The translations under genes were made by a program, and so were the position numbers. Below, piece after piece: positions 8,192 through 16,750 of a stretch of 37,500 nt of DNA. Within the stretch, counting starts at the first letter, position 1. Every line of letters starts with the position of its first letter. The stretch spans positions 147,501 through 185,000 of the forward strand of contig CAJNDS010000086.1 in NCBI GenBank assembly GCA_905221605.1, written 5' to 3'. The notes under the pieces were generated by a model that was not told the origin of the DNA, made no database searches, and saw nothing but the letters and a program-made list of their open reading frames with translations. The DNA comes from Symbiodinium natans (Eukaryota; Sar; Dinophyceae; Suessiales; Symbiodiniaceae).

Positions 8192-8308
8192 GAAACTGAG
8201 ATCCAAGAGGGAAAGCCTACCGACAAGTCCTCCCAGGGAATCTCCGGCAGAACCCGCCGGCAGCAATTCAGCCAGACGTCCACCAACAAGAACCAGTCCT
8301 CCACTTGA
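8192..8308 (+). CDS. Putative 3' coding exon, unknown
   Basis: Thirty-eight codons to TGA: begins ETEIQEGKPTDKSSQG, ends NKNQSST; polar, Ser/Thr/Gln-rich. A second frame (8118-8333) is also open, but this one has much higher GC3. Confidence 0.35.
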   Translation, partial: ETEIQEGKPTDKSSQGISGRTRRQQFSQTSTNKNQSST

Positions 8309-8309
8309 T

Positions 8310-8419
8310 TGCGGCTTAGGGTTTAGGGTTTAGGGTTTAGGGTTTAGGGTTTAGGGTTTAGGGTTTAGGGTTTAGGGTTTAGGGCTTAGGGCTTAGGGCT
8401 TAGGGCTTAGGGCTTAGGG
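8310..8419 (+). repeat. TTTAGGG then CTTAGGG array
   Basis: About ten TTTAGGG followed by five CTTAGGG units. Confidence 0.9.
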
Positions 8420-8472
8420 TTCAGCATCACACTCCACAGGCAGATCGAAGACTTCTTCACTCCAGTTCAAAG
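8420..8472 (+). CDS. Putative exon with donor, unknown
   Basis: Reads FSITLHRQIEDFFTPVQ and stops at CAAAG|GTAAAA. It follows the telomeric array directly; the preceding TTAGGG can supply the acceptor AG. Confidence 0.4.
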
Positions 8473-8511
8473 GTAAAACCCCGAAACATAGGCCCGAAAG
8501 CCTAAACCCGA

Positions 8512-8598
8512 CCCTTGGGAGTTCTCCCAGTGGTCAGGGTACTGTAGGCCCGCCATTAGGCTCTTGGGGGAAGGGGGGCGGTGCAGCTTCGGGTCAGA
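8512..8598 (-). CDS. Putative exon, unknown
   Basis: Minus-strand frame of 29 codons: SDPKLHRPPSPKSLMAG, then LQYPDHWENSQG. Opposite in strand to its left neighbour 40 nt away. Confidence 0.35.
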
Positions 8599-8639
8599 GG
8601 TTTACAACACCCTGAACCCCAAACCCCAGACCCTAAACA

Positions 8640-8805
8640 GGGCTTAGGGTTTAGGGTCTCGAGTTTAGGGTTTAGGGTTTAGGGTTGAGGGTTGAGGGTT
8701 TAGGATTGAGGGTTGAGGGTTTGGGGTTTAGGGTTTAAGGTTTAGGGTTTAGGGTTTAGGGTTTAGGGTTTAGGGTTTAGGGTTCAGGGTTTAGGGTTTA
8801 GGGTT
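8640..8805 (+). repeat. TTTAGGG array, degenerate
   Basis: Heptamers with TTGAGGG, TTCAGGG and other variants. Confidence 0.9.
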
Positions 8806-8806
8806 A

Positions 8807-8893
8807 CTAGTGTTCACTCCCGACCTTCTGCTTGTCCATGGCCACAAACTCAGCCAGAAGGTCGTGCTTGCGCTCTACGATGGCCTCGATCAG
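8807..8893 (-). CDS. Putative terminal coding exon, unknown
   Basis: Minus strand: LIEAIVERKHDLLAEFVAMD then KQKVGSEH and stop TAG (8807-8809). Helical, charged, high GC3. GGCAG upstream may be the acceptor. No family recognised. Confidence 0.45.
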   Translation of the reverse strand: MIEAIVERKHDLLAEFVAMDKQKVGSEH

Positions 8894-9002
8894 GCTGCCT
8901 CAGCGCAGCTGCACTTTCCTAGCTGCGGTTTGAGATTTCTGAGATTCTGCTTGGGTATAGTGGAAACCCTAAACCCGAAACCCTAAACCCTGAACGGGTT
9001 TC

Positions 9003-9058
9003 TGGGGTTTAGTGTAGGGTTCGGTGGGATTGGGGTTTAGTGTAGGGTTCGGTGGGAT
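9003..9058 (+). repeat. Exact 28-bp tandem duplication
   Basis: The unit beginning TGGGGTTTAGTGTAGGG is present at 9003-9030 and exactly again at 9031-9058. Confidence 0.9.
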
Positions 9059-9184
9059 TGGGGGGGTTGAAGGTTTCGCGTTCTGGCGTAGCAAGGGGCT
9101 TGCACATCGGGCCACACGCAGGAAGTCAAGGCCGAAAAAGATACGCTGAAAACCCTAAACCCTAAACCCTAAACCCTAAACGCT

Positions 9185-9520
9185 GCACTTAAGAATCACA
9201 AGAAGCATAAGAAGAATTATAACTGTTAAGGCCTCAGGTATTTGTGACTCGCAGAATGTGCCACATTGAAGGCTCGGAGTACTAAGAATAAGAAGGATCA
9301 TCCTTATTGAGGTCTAAGGTATTTGTACCCCTAATAACAAAGGTATTCGCAATAAGAATAGGGAGAATCATAATTGTTGAGGTCTAAGGTGTTTGTCACC
9401 ATAGTACCACAACAGCAACCGCAAGAATGACAATAGTTAATAAGAATAAGAAGAGCAAAATTATCGAAGTTTAAGGTCTTGTAACCATCATCACAAAATA
9501 GTAGTCGTAACAATTAGAAA
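9185..9520. repeat. Degenerate ~70-90 bp tandem repeat
   Basis: Four diverged units share AATAAGAA...ATTGTTGAGGTCTAAGGTATTTGT; their cores lie near 9209, 9291, 9359 and 9449. AT-rich compared with the surroundings. ORFs here are not convincing. Confidence 0.65.
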
Positions 9521-9621
9521 AAGGATGAGGGACGCAAAAACGGCAGTGCAAATGAGCATCTAAAAGCGAACTGTATGTCCTGAGCCCTCAACTCCTGAAC
9601 CCAGATGGGGGGTTTACGAAA

Positions 9622-9659
9622 ATGAGCGACCCTGAAACAGACCCCCCACCCCAAAGAAG
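9622..9659 (+). CDS. Putative first exon
   Basis: ATG at 9622 with reading MSDPETDPPPQR to AG|GTACCC. The acidic/proline start and immediate donor suit a first coding exon; very short. Confidence 0.3.
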
Positions 9660-9679
9660 GTACCCCTAATTTCGGAAGC

Positions 9680-10240
9680 CCCTAAACCCTAAACCCTAGA
9701 CCCTAGACCCGAAACCCCAAACCCCAAACCCCAAACCCCAAACCCTAAACCCTAAACCCTAAACCCTATTCCTAAAGTTCTGGGTTAAGTGCTTCCGGGC
9801 ATCGGCTGTTTGGTTGCGGGTGTTTAGGTTGGGGGCCTGAACCGCACAATCTTCGGGCTTAGGGTTTAGGGTTTAGGGTTTAGGGTTTAGGGTTTAGGGT
9901 TTAGGGTTTAGGGTTTAGGGTTTAGGGTTTAGGGTTTAGGGTTTAGGGTTTAGGCCCCAGAACCCGAAACCCCAAACCCAAAACCCAAAACCCTATACCC
10001 TAAACCCTAAACCCCAAACCCCAAACCCGAACCCTACGCTTGACATGCCCCATGTTGGGCCTCATGGTCTTCATGGTCGTGCCCCTTGAACATCCCCCAA
10101 CACCCTAAGCCCTAAACCCTCAACCCTCAACCCTAAACCCTAAACCCTCAACCCTAAACCCTAAACCCTAAACCCTAAACCCTAAGCCCTAAGCCCAAGG
10201 CCCTAAGCCCAAAGCCCTAGGCCCTAAACCAAACAGCTCT
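9680..10240. repeat. Telomeric arrays in both orientations
   Basis: CCCTAAA/CCCCAAA at 9681-9768, TTTAGGG at 9858-9952, CCCAAA and CCCTAAA at 9958-10030 and 10105-10230. Between them are two short islands: 9770-9840 (open plus, KFWVKCFRASAVWLRVF) and 10034-10100 (RLTCPMLGLMVFMVVPLEH), both too short to call. Confidence 0.85.
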
Positions 10241-10342
10241 GCCGTCGAGGGTCGTTCGAGGGCGCCCTCGAACCTTGTAGGTGCACCAGGGTTGACGTGC
10301 GGTTAGGGTGTAGGCTTTAGGGTTCAGTGGAGGCCGGCGTGG

Positions 10343-10740
10343 GGTTTAGGGTTTAGGGTTTAGGGTTTAGGGTTTAGGGTTTATGGTTTAGGGTTTAGGG
10401 TTTAGGGTTTAGGGTTTAGGGTTTAGGGTTTAGGGTTTAGGGTTTAGGGTTTAGGGGTTAGGGGTTAGGGTTTAGGGGTTAGTGGTTAGGGTTTAGGGTT
10501 TAGGTTGGGGAGTGGAGGGTTTGGGTGTTAGGGTTGTAGGGTGTAGGCTTAGGTTTAGGGTTAGGGTTAGGTTTAAGGGTTTAAGGGTTTAAGGGTTTAA
10601 GGGTGTTAGGGTTTAGTGTTTAGGGTTTAGGGTTTAGGGTTTAGGGTTTAGGGTTTAGGGTTTAGGGTTTAGGGTTTAGGGTTTAGGGTTTAGGGTTTAG
10701 GGTGTAGGGTGTAGGGTGTAGGGTTTAGGGTTTAGGGTTG
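10343..10740 (+). repeat. Long TTTAGGG array
   Basis: Two regular blocks (10343-10455, 10610-10705) around a degenerate middle with GGGTTTAA units and TTAGGG. Confidence 0.95.
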
Positions 10741-10765
10741 AGGCATGGCTTAGGGCTGAGGGTTC

Positions 10766-11326
10766 ACCCAACTTCAAGAGTTTCTCAGGTCATGGTATAG
10801 ATGCTCAAGGTGTCTGGCTGGTTCTTAGTAGGGAATGAGGGAATGAGGGCTCCACATATATACCCTTTGAGGGATGATGTAGGTCCCTCTATATACCCTT
10901 TAAGGTTTGATATAAGGGGCCCTTCATATACCCTTTAAGGGATTCTATAGGTAAGAACCAGGTGTTCTTGCCGGCCAAAAGCAAGGACAACTCGGCCGGG
11001 TCGTGCGGAGGCGGCTCCTGCAGCGTCGGGGGGACTTAGTGAGTAGACAGTAAGTAGACTTATTAAGTACCCGAACAGGGACCCTAGCTGGAGTTAGGTC
11101 GGGGGACTTAGTAAGTAGATAGTGAGTAGACTTTACAAGTACCCTAAAGGGGACCCAAAGTTGGAGTTCTCCTACTTATAGCTCTATTGGGTGACTACAT
11201 ACTAGTAGACTTATAAGTACCCTAAAAGGGACCCTAGTTGGAGCTATCCTACTTACAGCTCTATTCGATGATGACTTACTAAGTCCTCCGACCCTCCAAG
11301 GGGTTGTTTATGGATTCGAGCCTGGG
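10766..11326 (+). CDS. Putative three-exon chain, unknown
   Basis: Proposed exons 10766-10809 (ends CTCAAG|GTGTCT), 10962-11024 (between ACCAG and GC|GTCGGG) and 11301-11326 (after CCTCCAAG, ending GG|GTACAA). The middle exon in its GC3-richest frame reads VFLPAKSKDNSAG then SCGGGSCS, and joins in phase to GLFMDSSLG. A second frame is also open through all three exons (GVLAGQKQGQLGRVV... into VVYGFEPGVQYLRG), so the true frame is unsettled. Both introns are palindromic elements. Confidence 0.35.
10810..10961 (+). mobile_element. Palindromic intron-like element with internal repeats
   Basis: Inverted ends CTGGTTCTTA near 10818-10828 and TAAGAACCAG near 10952-10961. Three internal copies of ATACCCTTT(A/G)AGG are spaced about 35 nt. 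GTTCTTAGTAGGGAATGAG (10821-10839) recurs exactly at 31036-31054. Confidence 0.6.
11025..11300 (+). mobile_element. Palindromic intron-like element, 276 bp
   Basis: Left end GTCGGGGGGACTTAGTGAGTA and right end TTACTAAGTCCTCCGAC are inverted copies. Inside, three ~75-bp units repeat AGTAGACTT..AAGTACCC..A..GGGACCC..A..TGGAG. Neither end carries coding sequence for a transposase. Confidence 0.65.
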
Positions 11327-11450
11327 GTACAATATCTGAGAGGGCCCTTAGAAAAATATAGGACTGTTGGGACCGAAACCCGAAACCCTGAACCCTAAAC
11401 CTAAAACCTAAACCCTAAACCCTAAACCCCCTTAAGCCCTAAATCGCAAA

Positions 11451-11558
11451 ACTTTCTGGCCAGGCTCCGGCGAGGGCTCGGCATGTGGCGCAAGCAGTGT
11501 CCGCTCGGCCTTTCAGGAGCGCTTTGGTGCGGAGGAACGTATGACTCAGGACTTCGTG
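11451..11558 (+). CDS. Putative exon with donor, unknown
   Basis: Thirty-six codons: starts TFWPGSGEGSACGASS, ends SAFQERFGAEERMTQDFV, then GTG|GTAGGG. High GC3. No family recognised. Confidence 0.45.
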
Positions 11559-11678
11559 GTAGGGTTTAAATAGGGTTTAAGGTTGAGGGTTTAGGGTTCG
11601 GGGTTAAGGTTCAACCCTGAACCCCGAAACCGTAAGATGCTAAAACCCTAAACCCCTAAACCCGAAAACCCCGGACCC

Positions 11679-11738
11679 CTTGTCCCTAAGAGCTTTTGTG
11701 GGCCTGCAGGCATGTTCAAGATCGACAACCGCGTGCAG
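11679..11738 (+). CDS. Putative exon, unknown
   Basis: Reads LVPKSFCGPAGMFKIDNRVQ. A CCTGCAG inside could be an acceptor, leaving GMFKIDNRVQ. Followed by TTTAGG-type repeats. Confidence 0.35.
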
Positions 11739-11844
11739 GGTTCTAGGTTTAGCGGTTCGGCGGTTCAGGGTTTTAGGGGCTGAGGGGGTTCGGGGTTTAT
11801 GGTTTAGGGCTTTGGGTTTCGGCAGTTTAGGGGTTCAGGTTTTG

Positions 11845-11925
11845 CAGAGAATGTTGCCGAAGCGTAGCTACTGCGCACATGAGCAGCCTATACACGGTAT
11901 TGAGGTTTATGAAAGCCCCGTCTAA
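11845..11925 (+). CDS. Putative 3' coding exon, unknown
   Basis: QRMLPKRSYCAHEQPIHGI then EVYESPV and stop TAA at 11923-11925. Preceded by GGTTTTG-type telomeric DNA. Confidence 0.35.
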   Translation, partial: QRMLPKRSYCAHEQPIHGIEVYESPV

Positions 11926-11954
11926 AATGCCCAATCTGAGGCCGCCCTTTCACA

Positions 11955-12013
11955 ATGAGGGTTTAAGGGTTTAGGGTTTAGGGTTTAGGGTTTAGGGTTT
12001 AGGGTTTAGGGTT
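11955..12013 (+). repeat. TTTAGGG array
   Basis: About seven nearly perfect heptamers running up to the next island. Confidence 0.95.
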
Positions 12014-12065
12014 GAGAACCAGCCTGGTGCCGAAGGCGACTTTGTCTTAATGCTGGCGCGGGAAG
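12014..12065 (+). CDS. Putative exon with strong donor, unknown
   Basis: ENQPGAEGDFVLMLARE ends exactly at GAAG|GTGAGC, a consensus donor. Begins at the edge of the telomeric array. Confidence 0.45.
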
Positions 12066-12139
12066 GTGAGCAGTTCTGAGGTAGATACATACAGTCTAAG
12101 GGTAGGTACATGGTCTCTTAGTATGAGCTCTTGCGAGGG

Positions 12140-12240
12140 TACCCTTTATATACCCCTCTACACCCTATACAAATTGAGGGCCCGTACATCAGAACACTTT
12201 AATAAGAAACCAAATTCAGGGCCCATGAAACTACCCTTGG
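12140..12240 (+). mobile_element. Dispersed element family C, copy 1
   Basis: Shares with 30885-30990 the order TACCCTATACAA..., GTAC.TCAGAAC.CTTTAA, TAAGAAACCA, CCATGAAACTAC. About 70-75 percent alike by eye; no ORF. Confidence 0.6.
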
Positions 12241-12540
12241 ACAGCAGACTCTAAGCACCCTCGGTCCAAACCCTAACGCCCAAAACCCTGAACCGAATAC
12301 CCTAAGACCCCACACCCAAAAGATTCTAAACTGGACCACTCCTCCCCCCCAAACGCCCCAAAGCCCTAAACTCTACAGCATCCTGGAATAGGAACTGTTG
12401 TCGCGACGGGGGCAAGTTTTAACACAACCCTAAGCCCTCAACCCCTGCAGCCCCTGAAACTCCTGAAGCCCTACACCCTGAACCCGAAACCCTAAACTCC
12501 CTAAACCCTAAACCCTAAACCTGAAACCCTAAACTCGAAA
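12241..12540 (-). repeat. Degenerate CCCTAAA-like spacer
   Basis: C-rich, strongly diverged telomere-like units with interspersed unique bases. No coding call. Confidence 0.5.
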
Positions 12541-12601
12541 CCTGCCCTCACCAACCTGCCAGCCGTGGTGCTCCACAAGGTGGAAATGTCCCCCACCTCC
12601 G
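12541..12601 (+). CDS. Putative exon, unknown
   Basis: PALTNLPAVVLHKVEMSPTS; nearly all third positions G or C. Bounded by degenerate telomeric DNA on both sides. Confidence 0.4.
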
Positions 12602-12662
12602 GTTTAGCGTTTAGGCCCGGGTTTGGGGATGTTTGGGGTTTGTTGAATGTGAAGGGGCGCAA

Positions 12663-12735
12663 AAAACCCTAAACCCTAAACCCTAAACCCTAAACCCCAA
12701 ACCCTAAACCCTAAACCCTGAACCCTGAACCCTGA
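12663..12735 (-). repeat. CCCTAAA array
   Basis: Regular heptamers grading into CCCTGAA at the right edge. Confidence 0.95.
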
Positions 12736-12742
12736 ACCCTAA

Positions 12743-12853
12743 ACTGAAGGCTTTGGTGTTGCAGGCAAAGGCGCAGGGTTCAGTGTGAACGGTTGATGCT
12801 TTGGGGTGCAGGGCGTAGAGCACAGGGTTCGATGAGAAGGGTTCCTGAATCCT
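12743..12853 (-). CDS. Putative exon with acceptor, unknown
   Basis: After TTTTCAG (12854-12860 read on the minus strand) the frame runs 37 codons: RIQEPFSSNPVLYALHPKAS then TVHTEPCAFACNTKAFS. It ends at the telomeric array. Confidence 0.45.
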
Positions 12854-12904
12854 CTGAAAACCTAAGCCTGAACCACAAATCCGCCAAACCCTCAAACCTA
12901 AACC

Positions 12905-13085
12905 CATCTAAAGCCCCCACTCAAGATGCAAGGCCCTAACCCGCGTGGTAATCCAGCAACATGATAGTAAACGTTACTCTAAAACTTACACTCTAATACC
13001 CTGTTTGGGGAGTTGGTGGCTTTCTAAAACATCCTGGAACCCGAAAAGGGCAAAGGGCGCCATCGGGCCACCAAAGGAGGCCCTC
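12905..13085. other. Non-telomeric spacer, no gene called
   Basis: AT-richer stretch with TTACTCTAAAACTTACACTCTAA-like sequence near 12975; a weak plus frame near 13030-13080 (KHPGTRKGQRAPSGHQRRP). Not enough to call. Confidence 0.4.
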
Positions 13086-13190
13086 AACCCTAAACCCTAA
13101 ACCCTACACCCTACACCCTAAACCCTAAACCCTAAACCCGAAACCCTAAACCCTAAACCCTAAACCCTAAACCCTAACCCAATATAACCC
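13086..13190 (-). repeat. CCCTAAA array
   Basis: Heptamers with a few CCCTACA units. Confidence 0.95.
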
Positions 13191-13199
13191 CTAACCTAA

Positions 13200-13280
13200 C
13201 ACGACTCCGAGTTTGTGAGGGCTTCGGCGCCTGTGAAAATCATCCTGGACGCCTGGTTGCCGTCGACGCAGCCTCTGAGG
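13200..13280 (+). CDS. Putative exon, unknown
   Basis: HDSEFVRASAPVKIILDAWL then PSTQPLR; high GC3; bounded on both sides by telomeric repeats. Confidence 0.4.
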
Positions 13281-13735
13281 GTTTGGGGTTTAGGGTTTAG
13301 GGTTTCGGGTTTCGGGTTTAGGGTCTTGGGGCTCTCAGAGTTTTTGGGTTTAAGGCTTGGGGTCTAGGGTCTAGGGCTTGGGGGGGTTAGGGTGGTGGGT
13401 CTAGCGGCTTAGGAGTTTAAGGCGAAAAGGGTGCGGGGCTGCGATTCTCCGGTTGTGGGCCCGACGGTTTACGGTCTTCGGAGGCTCGCGGGGCTCAGGG
13501 TGGTTTGGGGAGTTCACGGGTTTCGGGATGAGGTTTTTGGGGCGGCGCTGGTTTAGGTTTTCGGGGACAGCTGGGGATTTACGAGCTTCAAGGAGTTCAG
13601 CAGCTCTTCAGGTTTAACGGTTTAGGGCACTGAGGGTTTAGGGGTCTAAGTGCGTCGGGGTTTAGGGGGTCAGGGTTAGCGGCTATCGGGTTCAAGGGTT
13701 GAAGGGTTTAAGGTTGTAGGCCTGTTTAATAACCC
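13281..13735 (+). repeat. Strongly degenerate G-rich telomere-like DNA
   Basis: TTTAGGG-derived sequence with many substitutions; it looks like an old array decaying. No coding call. Confidence 0.65.
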
Positions 13736-13757
13736 TAAACCCTAAACCCTAAACCCG

Positions 13758-13865
13758 GGGGCTTGAGGATGCCAAGCGGCCGCAGTAGTCGCTGGCAGAG
13801 AAGACGGTCAAACACCAGCCTTCTTGCGAGGCTCCTTGCAGGGCAGCGTAAAGTTGCTTACGGTT
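13758..13865 (-). CDS. Putative exon of a PPP-family Ser/Thr protein phosphatase
   Basis: Minus-strand frame of 36 codons: NRKQLYAALQGASQEGW, then CLTVFSASDYCGRLASSSP. TVFSASDYCG matches the conserved (V/I)FSAPNYC element near the C-terminal end of the catalytic core of PPP phosphatases (PP1, PP2A, PP2B, PP5, PPEF), where the loop lies beside the dimetal site. The Ser-Asp form is closest to PPEF/PP5-like members by memory. Only this element is visible; the metal-binding GDxHG, GDxVDRG and GNHE motifs are not in neighbouring islands, so the exon is isolated or its partners lie outside. Flanked by CCCTAAA and TTTAGGG repeats. Confidence 0.5.
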
Positions 13866-13868
13866 ATA

Positions 13869-13925
13869 GGGTTTAGGGTTTGGAGTTTAGGGTTTAGGCT
13901 TAGGGTTTAGGAGTTTAGGGGTGAT
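13869..13925 (+). repeat. Degenerate TTTAGGG block
   Basis: Last telomeric block before the 2.5-kb repeat-free section. Confidence 0.85.
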
Positions 13926-13949
13926 TTGAGTTGAGGGGGGCGGGCGGGG

Positions 13950-14190
13950 GGTGGGCGGCTTAAAGTCCATTTGGAAGCTGGAGTTTTTATGTAAGCTGCT
14001 TGTGCTCCCCAGCAAGCCAGCGGCTGGCGCACAAACTCAAGGGTTCGAGGCCAGCTGGCCGCAGAATGCGCGGGGTCTCTTTCCGAATTTGTCCATAACG
14101 AGCGCCAGCCGCTTCATCTTGATCCAAATCAACTCTCAAACACATATGTGAGAGGAAAGTGCACACGCACGCAAAGCTGCAAAAAAAGGC
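13950..14190. other. Unique segment, strand unclear
   Basis: Overlapping frames are open on both strands: plus 13951-14151 (66 codons), minus 13987-14310 (107 codons). Neither has a recognisable domain or clear codon bias, so no gene is called. Confidence 0.4.
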
Positions 14191-14199
14191 TGCATCAAA

Positions 14200-14484
14200 G
14201 TGACATGGCAGAGACACAGATCGTGCCACGTATCGCCTGACGGCAGGGTCAGGGCCAGCAGTGAGGACACAGAACCATCCACATGTGGAGGCAGAAGTGT
14301 CAACATGCACAAGCGCATGCCTGAGCTGTCAAAGCGTGCTTCGCACCAGGTCTTGAGCAAAAGAAGGCATTCCAAAGAAGCTCAAGTCGCTCAAGTCTCA
14401 AAGAGCAAACTCAATGAACAAGATCATGCAGCACGAGCAAGCAGACGCAGGCGAATGCTTCTCATGTTTCACGTGCAGGTGTGA
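14200..14484 (+). CDS. Possible small basic protein or exon
   Basis: ATG at 14200, 94 codons to TGA; Lys/Arg/Ser-rich C-terminal half (SKRRHSKEAQVAQVSKSKL), no cysteine pattern, no membrane segment. CAG|GTGTGA at the end could be a donor. Minus-strand frames overlap it, so this is weak. Confidence 0.3.
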   Translation: MTWQRHRSCHVSPDGRVRASSEDTEPSTCGGRSVNMHKRMPELSKRASHQVLSKRRHSKEAQVAQVSKSKLNEQDHAARASRRRRMLLMFHVQV

Positions 14485-14619
14485 AATGCTCATTGGCTCA
14501 GCGCTGAGAACGCGACCGACTCCTATGAGGATGTCGCCACACGCCCTGTGGGACCCCCCCCAATCGCTTGGAGGAGCTGCAAACCGACGCCGTGGAGGGT
14601 CCTGCCTCTCGCTGGCTCC

Positions 14620-14835
14620 TACAGGCAAATTCCCCCCCCCCTACCCCCCCCCTACACACACCAACCACCCCCCACCCCACCCCCAACCCCACCCCCCCCC
14701 CCAACACCCCCCCCCCACCCCCCCCCCCCCCACACCACAACCACCACCCCCAACCCCCCCCAACCCCCCCCCCCCCCCCACCACCCCCCCCAACCCCCCC
14801 TAAATTCCCCCACCCACCTTCCCCCCACCCCCCCT
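14620..14835 (+). repeat. Poly-C tract with A/T interruptions
   Basis: About 200 bases of C runs broken by ACA, CACC and AACC. Proline/glycine-rich frames through it are compositional artefacts. A C-tract this long may also be misassembled or miscounted. Confidence 0.9.
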
Positions 14836-14937
14836 GTACCCCTATGCCCTTCTCCCTTTTTTTTGCGAACCCTCTTTTCCTCCTTGCTGGGGCGGCGGAT
14901 GCCGAGGCGGCTGCGGCGCAAGCGTTTACAATGATTC

Positions 14938-15215
<278 letters not shown>

Positions 15216-15241
15216 GCCTTTCCTACCCAGAAACCCACATA

Positions 15242-15317
15242 GGGTTTATTTGGAAGCTGTCTCTCTTTATTTTAATTAGGTAGCAAAAAACCCGAGTTTT
15301 AGCTTCCAAATAAACCC
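15242..15317. repeat. Perfect 17-bp inverted repeat
   Basis: GGGTTTATTTGGAAGCT (15242-15258) and AGCTTCCAAATAAACCC (15301-15317) enclose a 42-nt loop. It could fold into a hairpin in DNA or RNA. Confidence 0.85.
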
Positions 15318-15467
15318 GGTTTGAGCCGCACACGGGGGGTGGGGGGCACGAGCCACACCTTTCATAAAAAAAACCCTGGCACATGACCCAGCTCGAGGCG
15401 AGGCCCACGCGCCATCTCGGAACGGAGTTGTCCAACCTCCGCCTCCAGCAGCTGCACGCGCAGGTGG

Positions 15468-15827
15468 TCAGGCATCCTCAGAACGACTTTGTTTGAGACT
15501 GGTCCCGGCCAGCATCGCCTGAACCTTTGAAGTGGCGCCAGCAGGTGTGTCTTGGCTGGCAGCCGATTTTTGCGCGCCCTGGCCAGCAGCCGGAGTTGAC
15601 GCAGACGCGGAGACCACTTTTTTGGCCCACACAAAAGCCTCTCCCAAACTTTTTTCATTGTCGAGCTGCTGGCGGTCCGTGGTCCATGCTTTCCATATGT
15701 GCCTCATGCCGCCCAACTCATCCAGCGGGTCACGGCACTGACCAAGCTCCACCAGAACCATGGCGGTCAGCAGAGGGCTCCTTGACCTTGGCGCAAGAAC
15801 AATTTGGGCGGTACTCGGCGACGACAT
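15468..15827 (-). CDS. Hypothetical 119-residue ORF
   Basis: ATG at 15827, TGA at 15468; 119 codons with good GC3 throughout, the best single-exon ORF of the window. N-terminal part hydrophobic (IVLAPRSRSPLLTAMVLVEL), then polar (GGMRHIWKAWTTDRQQLDNE), then an Ala/Ser/Thr/Gln-rich tail. No domain recognised. A minus frame shifted by one remains open past its stop (15362-15481, MPDHLRVQLLEAEVGQLRSE, coiled-coil-like), so either a frameshift or a second exon follows. The poly-A tract lies downstream on the same strand, which would suit a retroposed transcript. Confidence 0.4.
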   Translation of the reverse strand: MSSPSTAQIVLAPRSRSPLLTAMVLVELGQCRDPLDELGGMRHIWKAWTTDRQQLDNEKSLGEAFVWAKKVVSASASTPAAGQGAQKSAASQDTPAGATSKVQAMLAGTSLKQSRSEDA

Positions 15828-15977
15828 AAAAAGACTCCAAGTCTAAGACTACAACTTACAACAAACTATAACTGGCAGACATGTCAAGTTGAGTGAGGGT
15901 CATTGAGGGGGAGGAGCCGCACACGAGGCGTGTCGGGAGGCCCTGTCCATTGCCGTAAGATCTGCCGCAACAATTTA

Positions 15978-16240
15978 AGCTACCAGCACATCCTCTTTTC
16001 GCATGGCGTGCCAAAGCGGAGAAGGAACGTTCCAGAGCAGCTGGCGCACGAGCAGAAAACCTCCGGCACGGGACAGGCCAAGAGCCACCACGCTGACTGC
16101 AGAACGCAGCTGCACCACGTAGACGTGCCGCACGCAGGCGGTTCTGGAAGCCTTCGTGCTTACACAGCCTAGCGTTGCGCCGCCGCCTAAGTTGCGGGTT
16201 TCCCGTCCGAAGCACTCGACCATGTGCTTCACAGGTGCGT
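15978..16240 (-). CDS. Coding-like minus segment, unknown
   Basis: The frame opens after a TAG near 16243 and runs LGYAPVKHMVECFGRET ... GGFLLVRQLLWNVPSPLWH to TAA at 15975-15977. Mildly hydrophobic middle. A different minus frame is open for 153 codons (15856-16317) but has poorer codon bias. Product unknown. Confidence 0.3.
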
Positions 16241-16317
16241 AGCCCAGCTAGCAAGCGTGAGCGGCCAACTTGGGCACCGCAGCCGCATGGCCAAGGTGTG
16301 CTCACGGCACCAGGCAC

Positions 16318-16425
16318 CTAGCGACACTCCATGGCATAGGTGAGCAGCACTGAGGCCGCAAAGGCACCCAAGAAAACCAAGAGCCGAGATTCTGCTTGCA
16401 GAGGTTCCAGTGGGAAGGGTGGCAT
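16318..16425 (-). CDS. Small hydrophobic ORF or first exon
   Basis: ATG at 16425; 35 codons ending in TAG. Starts MPPFPLEPLQAESR and then holds one hydrophobic stretch (LLVFLGAFAASVLLTYAM) that could span a membrane. It may be a first exon continuing into the segment 15978-16240. Confidence 0.3.
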   Translation of the reverse strand: MPPFPLEPLQAESRLLVFLGAFAASVLLTYAMECR

Positions 16426-16429
16426 GGGG

Positions 16430-16570
16430 TCCTTACTATAAGGGCATCCTACGAGGATCCCCTGTCATGTGGAAGTGGAGCGTAGGATCGTCAATCCGGT
16501 TTTAGGCTTAGGGCTTGGTGTTGGGATGTTCGCCCTTATACAAACATTCCTTAATGAGGATTATAGTAGG
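16430..16570. mobile_element. Possible imperfect palindromic element
   Basis: GGGGTCCTTACTATAA near 16427 and TTATAGTAGGGGGCCCC near 16560 are imperfectly inverted. GGGATGTTCGCCCTTATAC at 16523 matches the left arm of the hairpin family at 18297 and 20548. Confidence 0.45.
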
Positions 16571-16627
16571 GGGCCCCTTGGGCCGCGTTAGACACAAAGA
16601 TTCGCATACAGCCACGCCCTCTGAGTC

Positions 16628-16745
16628 TAAAACCCCAAACCCCAAACCCAAACCCCTAAACCCTAAACCCCAAACCCTAAACCCTGAACCCTAAACCCGA
16701 AACCCTAAACCCTAAACCCTAAACCCTGAACCCTGAACCCTAAAC
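16628..16745 (-). repeat. CCCTAAA/CCCCAAA array
   Basis: Heptamers with CCCCAAA, CCCGAAA and CCCTGAA units. Confidence 0.9.
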
Positions 16746-16750
16746 CCCAA

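Noticed and set aside
15856-16317. 153-codon minus ORF, the longest outside the repeats
   Set aside because: Arg/Ala/Cys-rich with poor codon bias; an alternative minus frame in the same place is more protein-like, so it is not called as the product.
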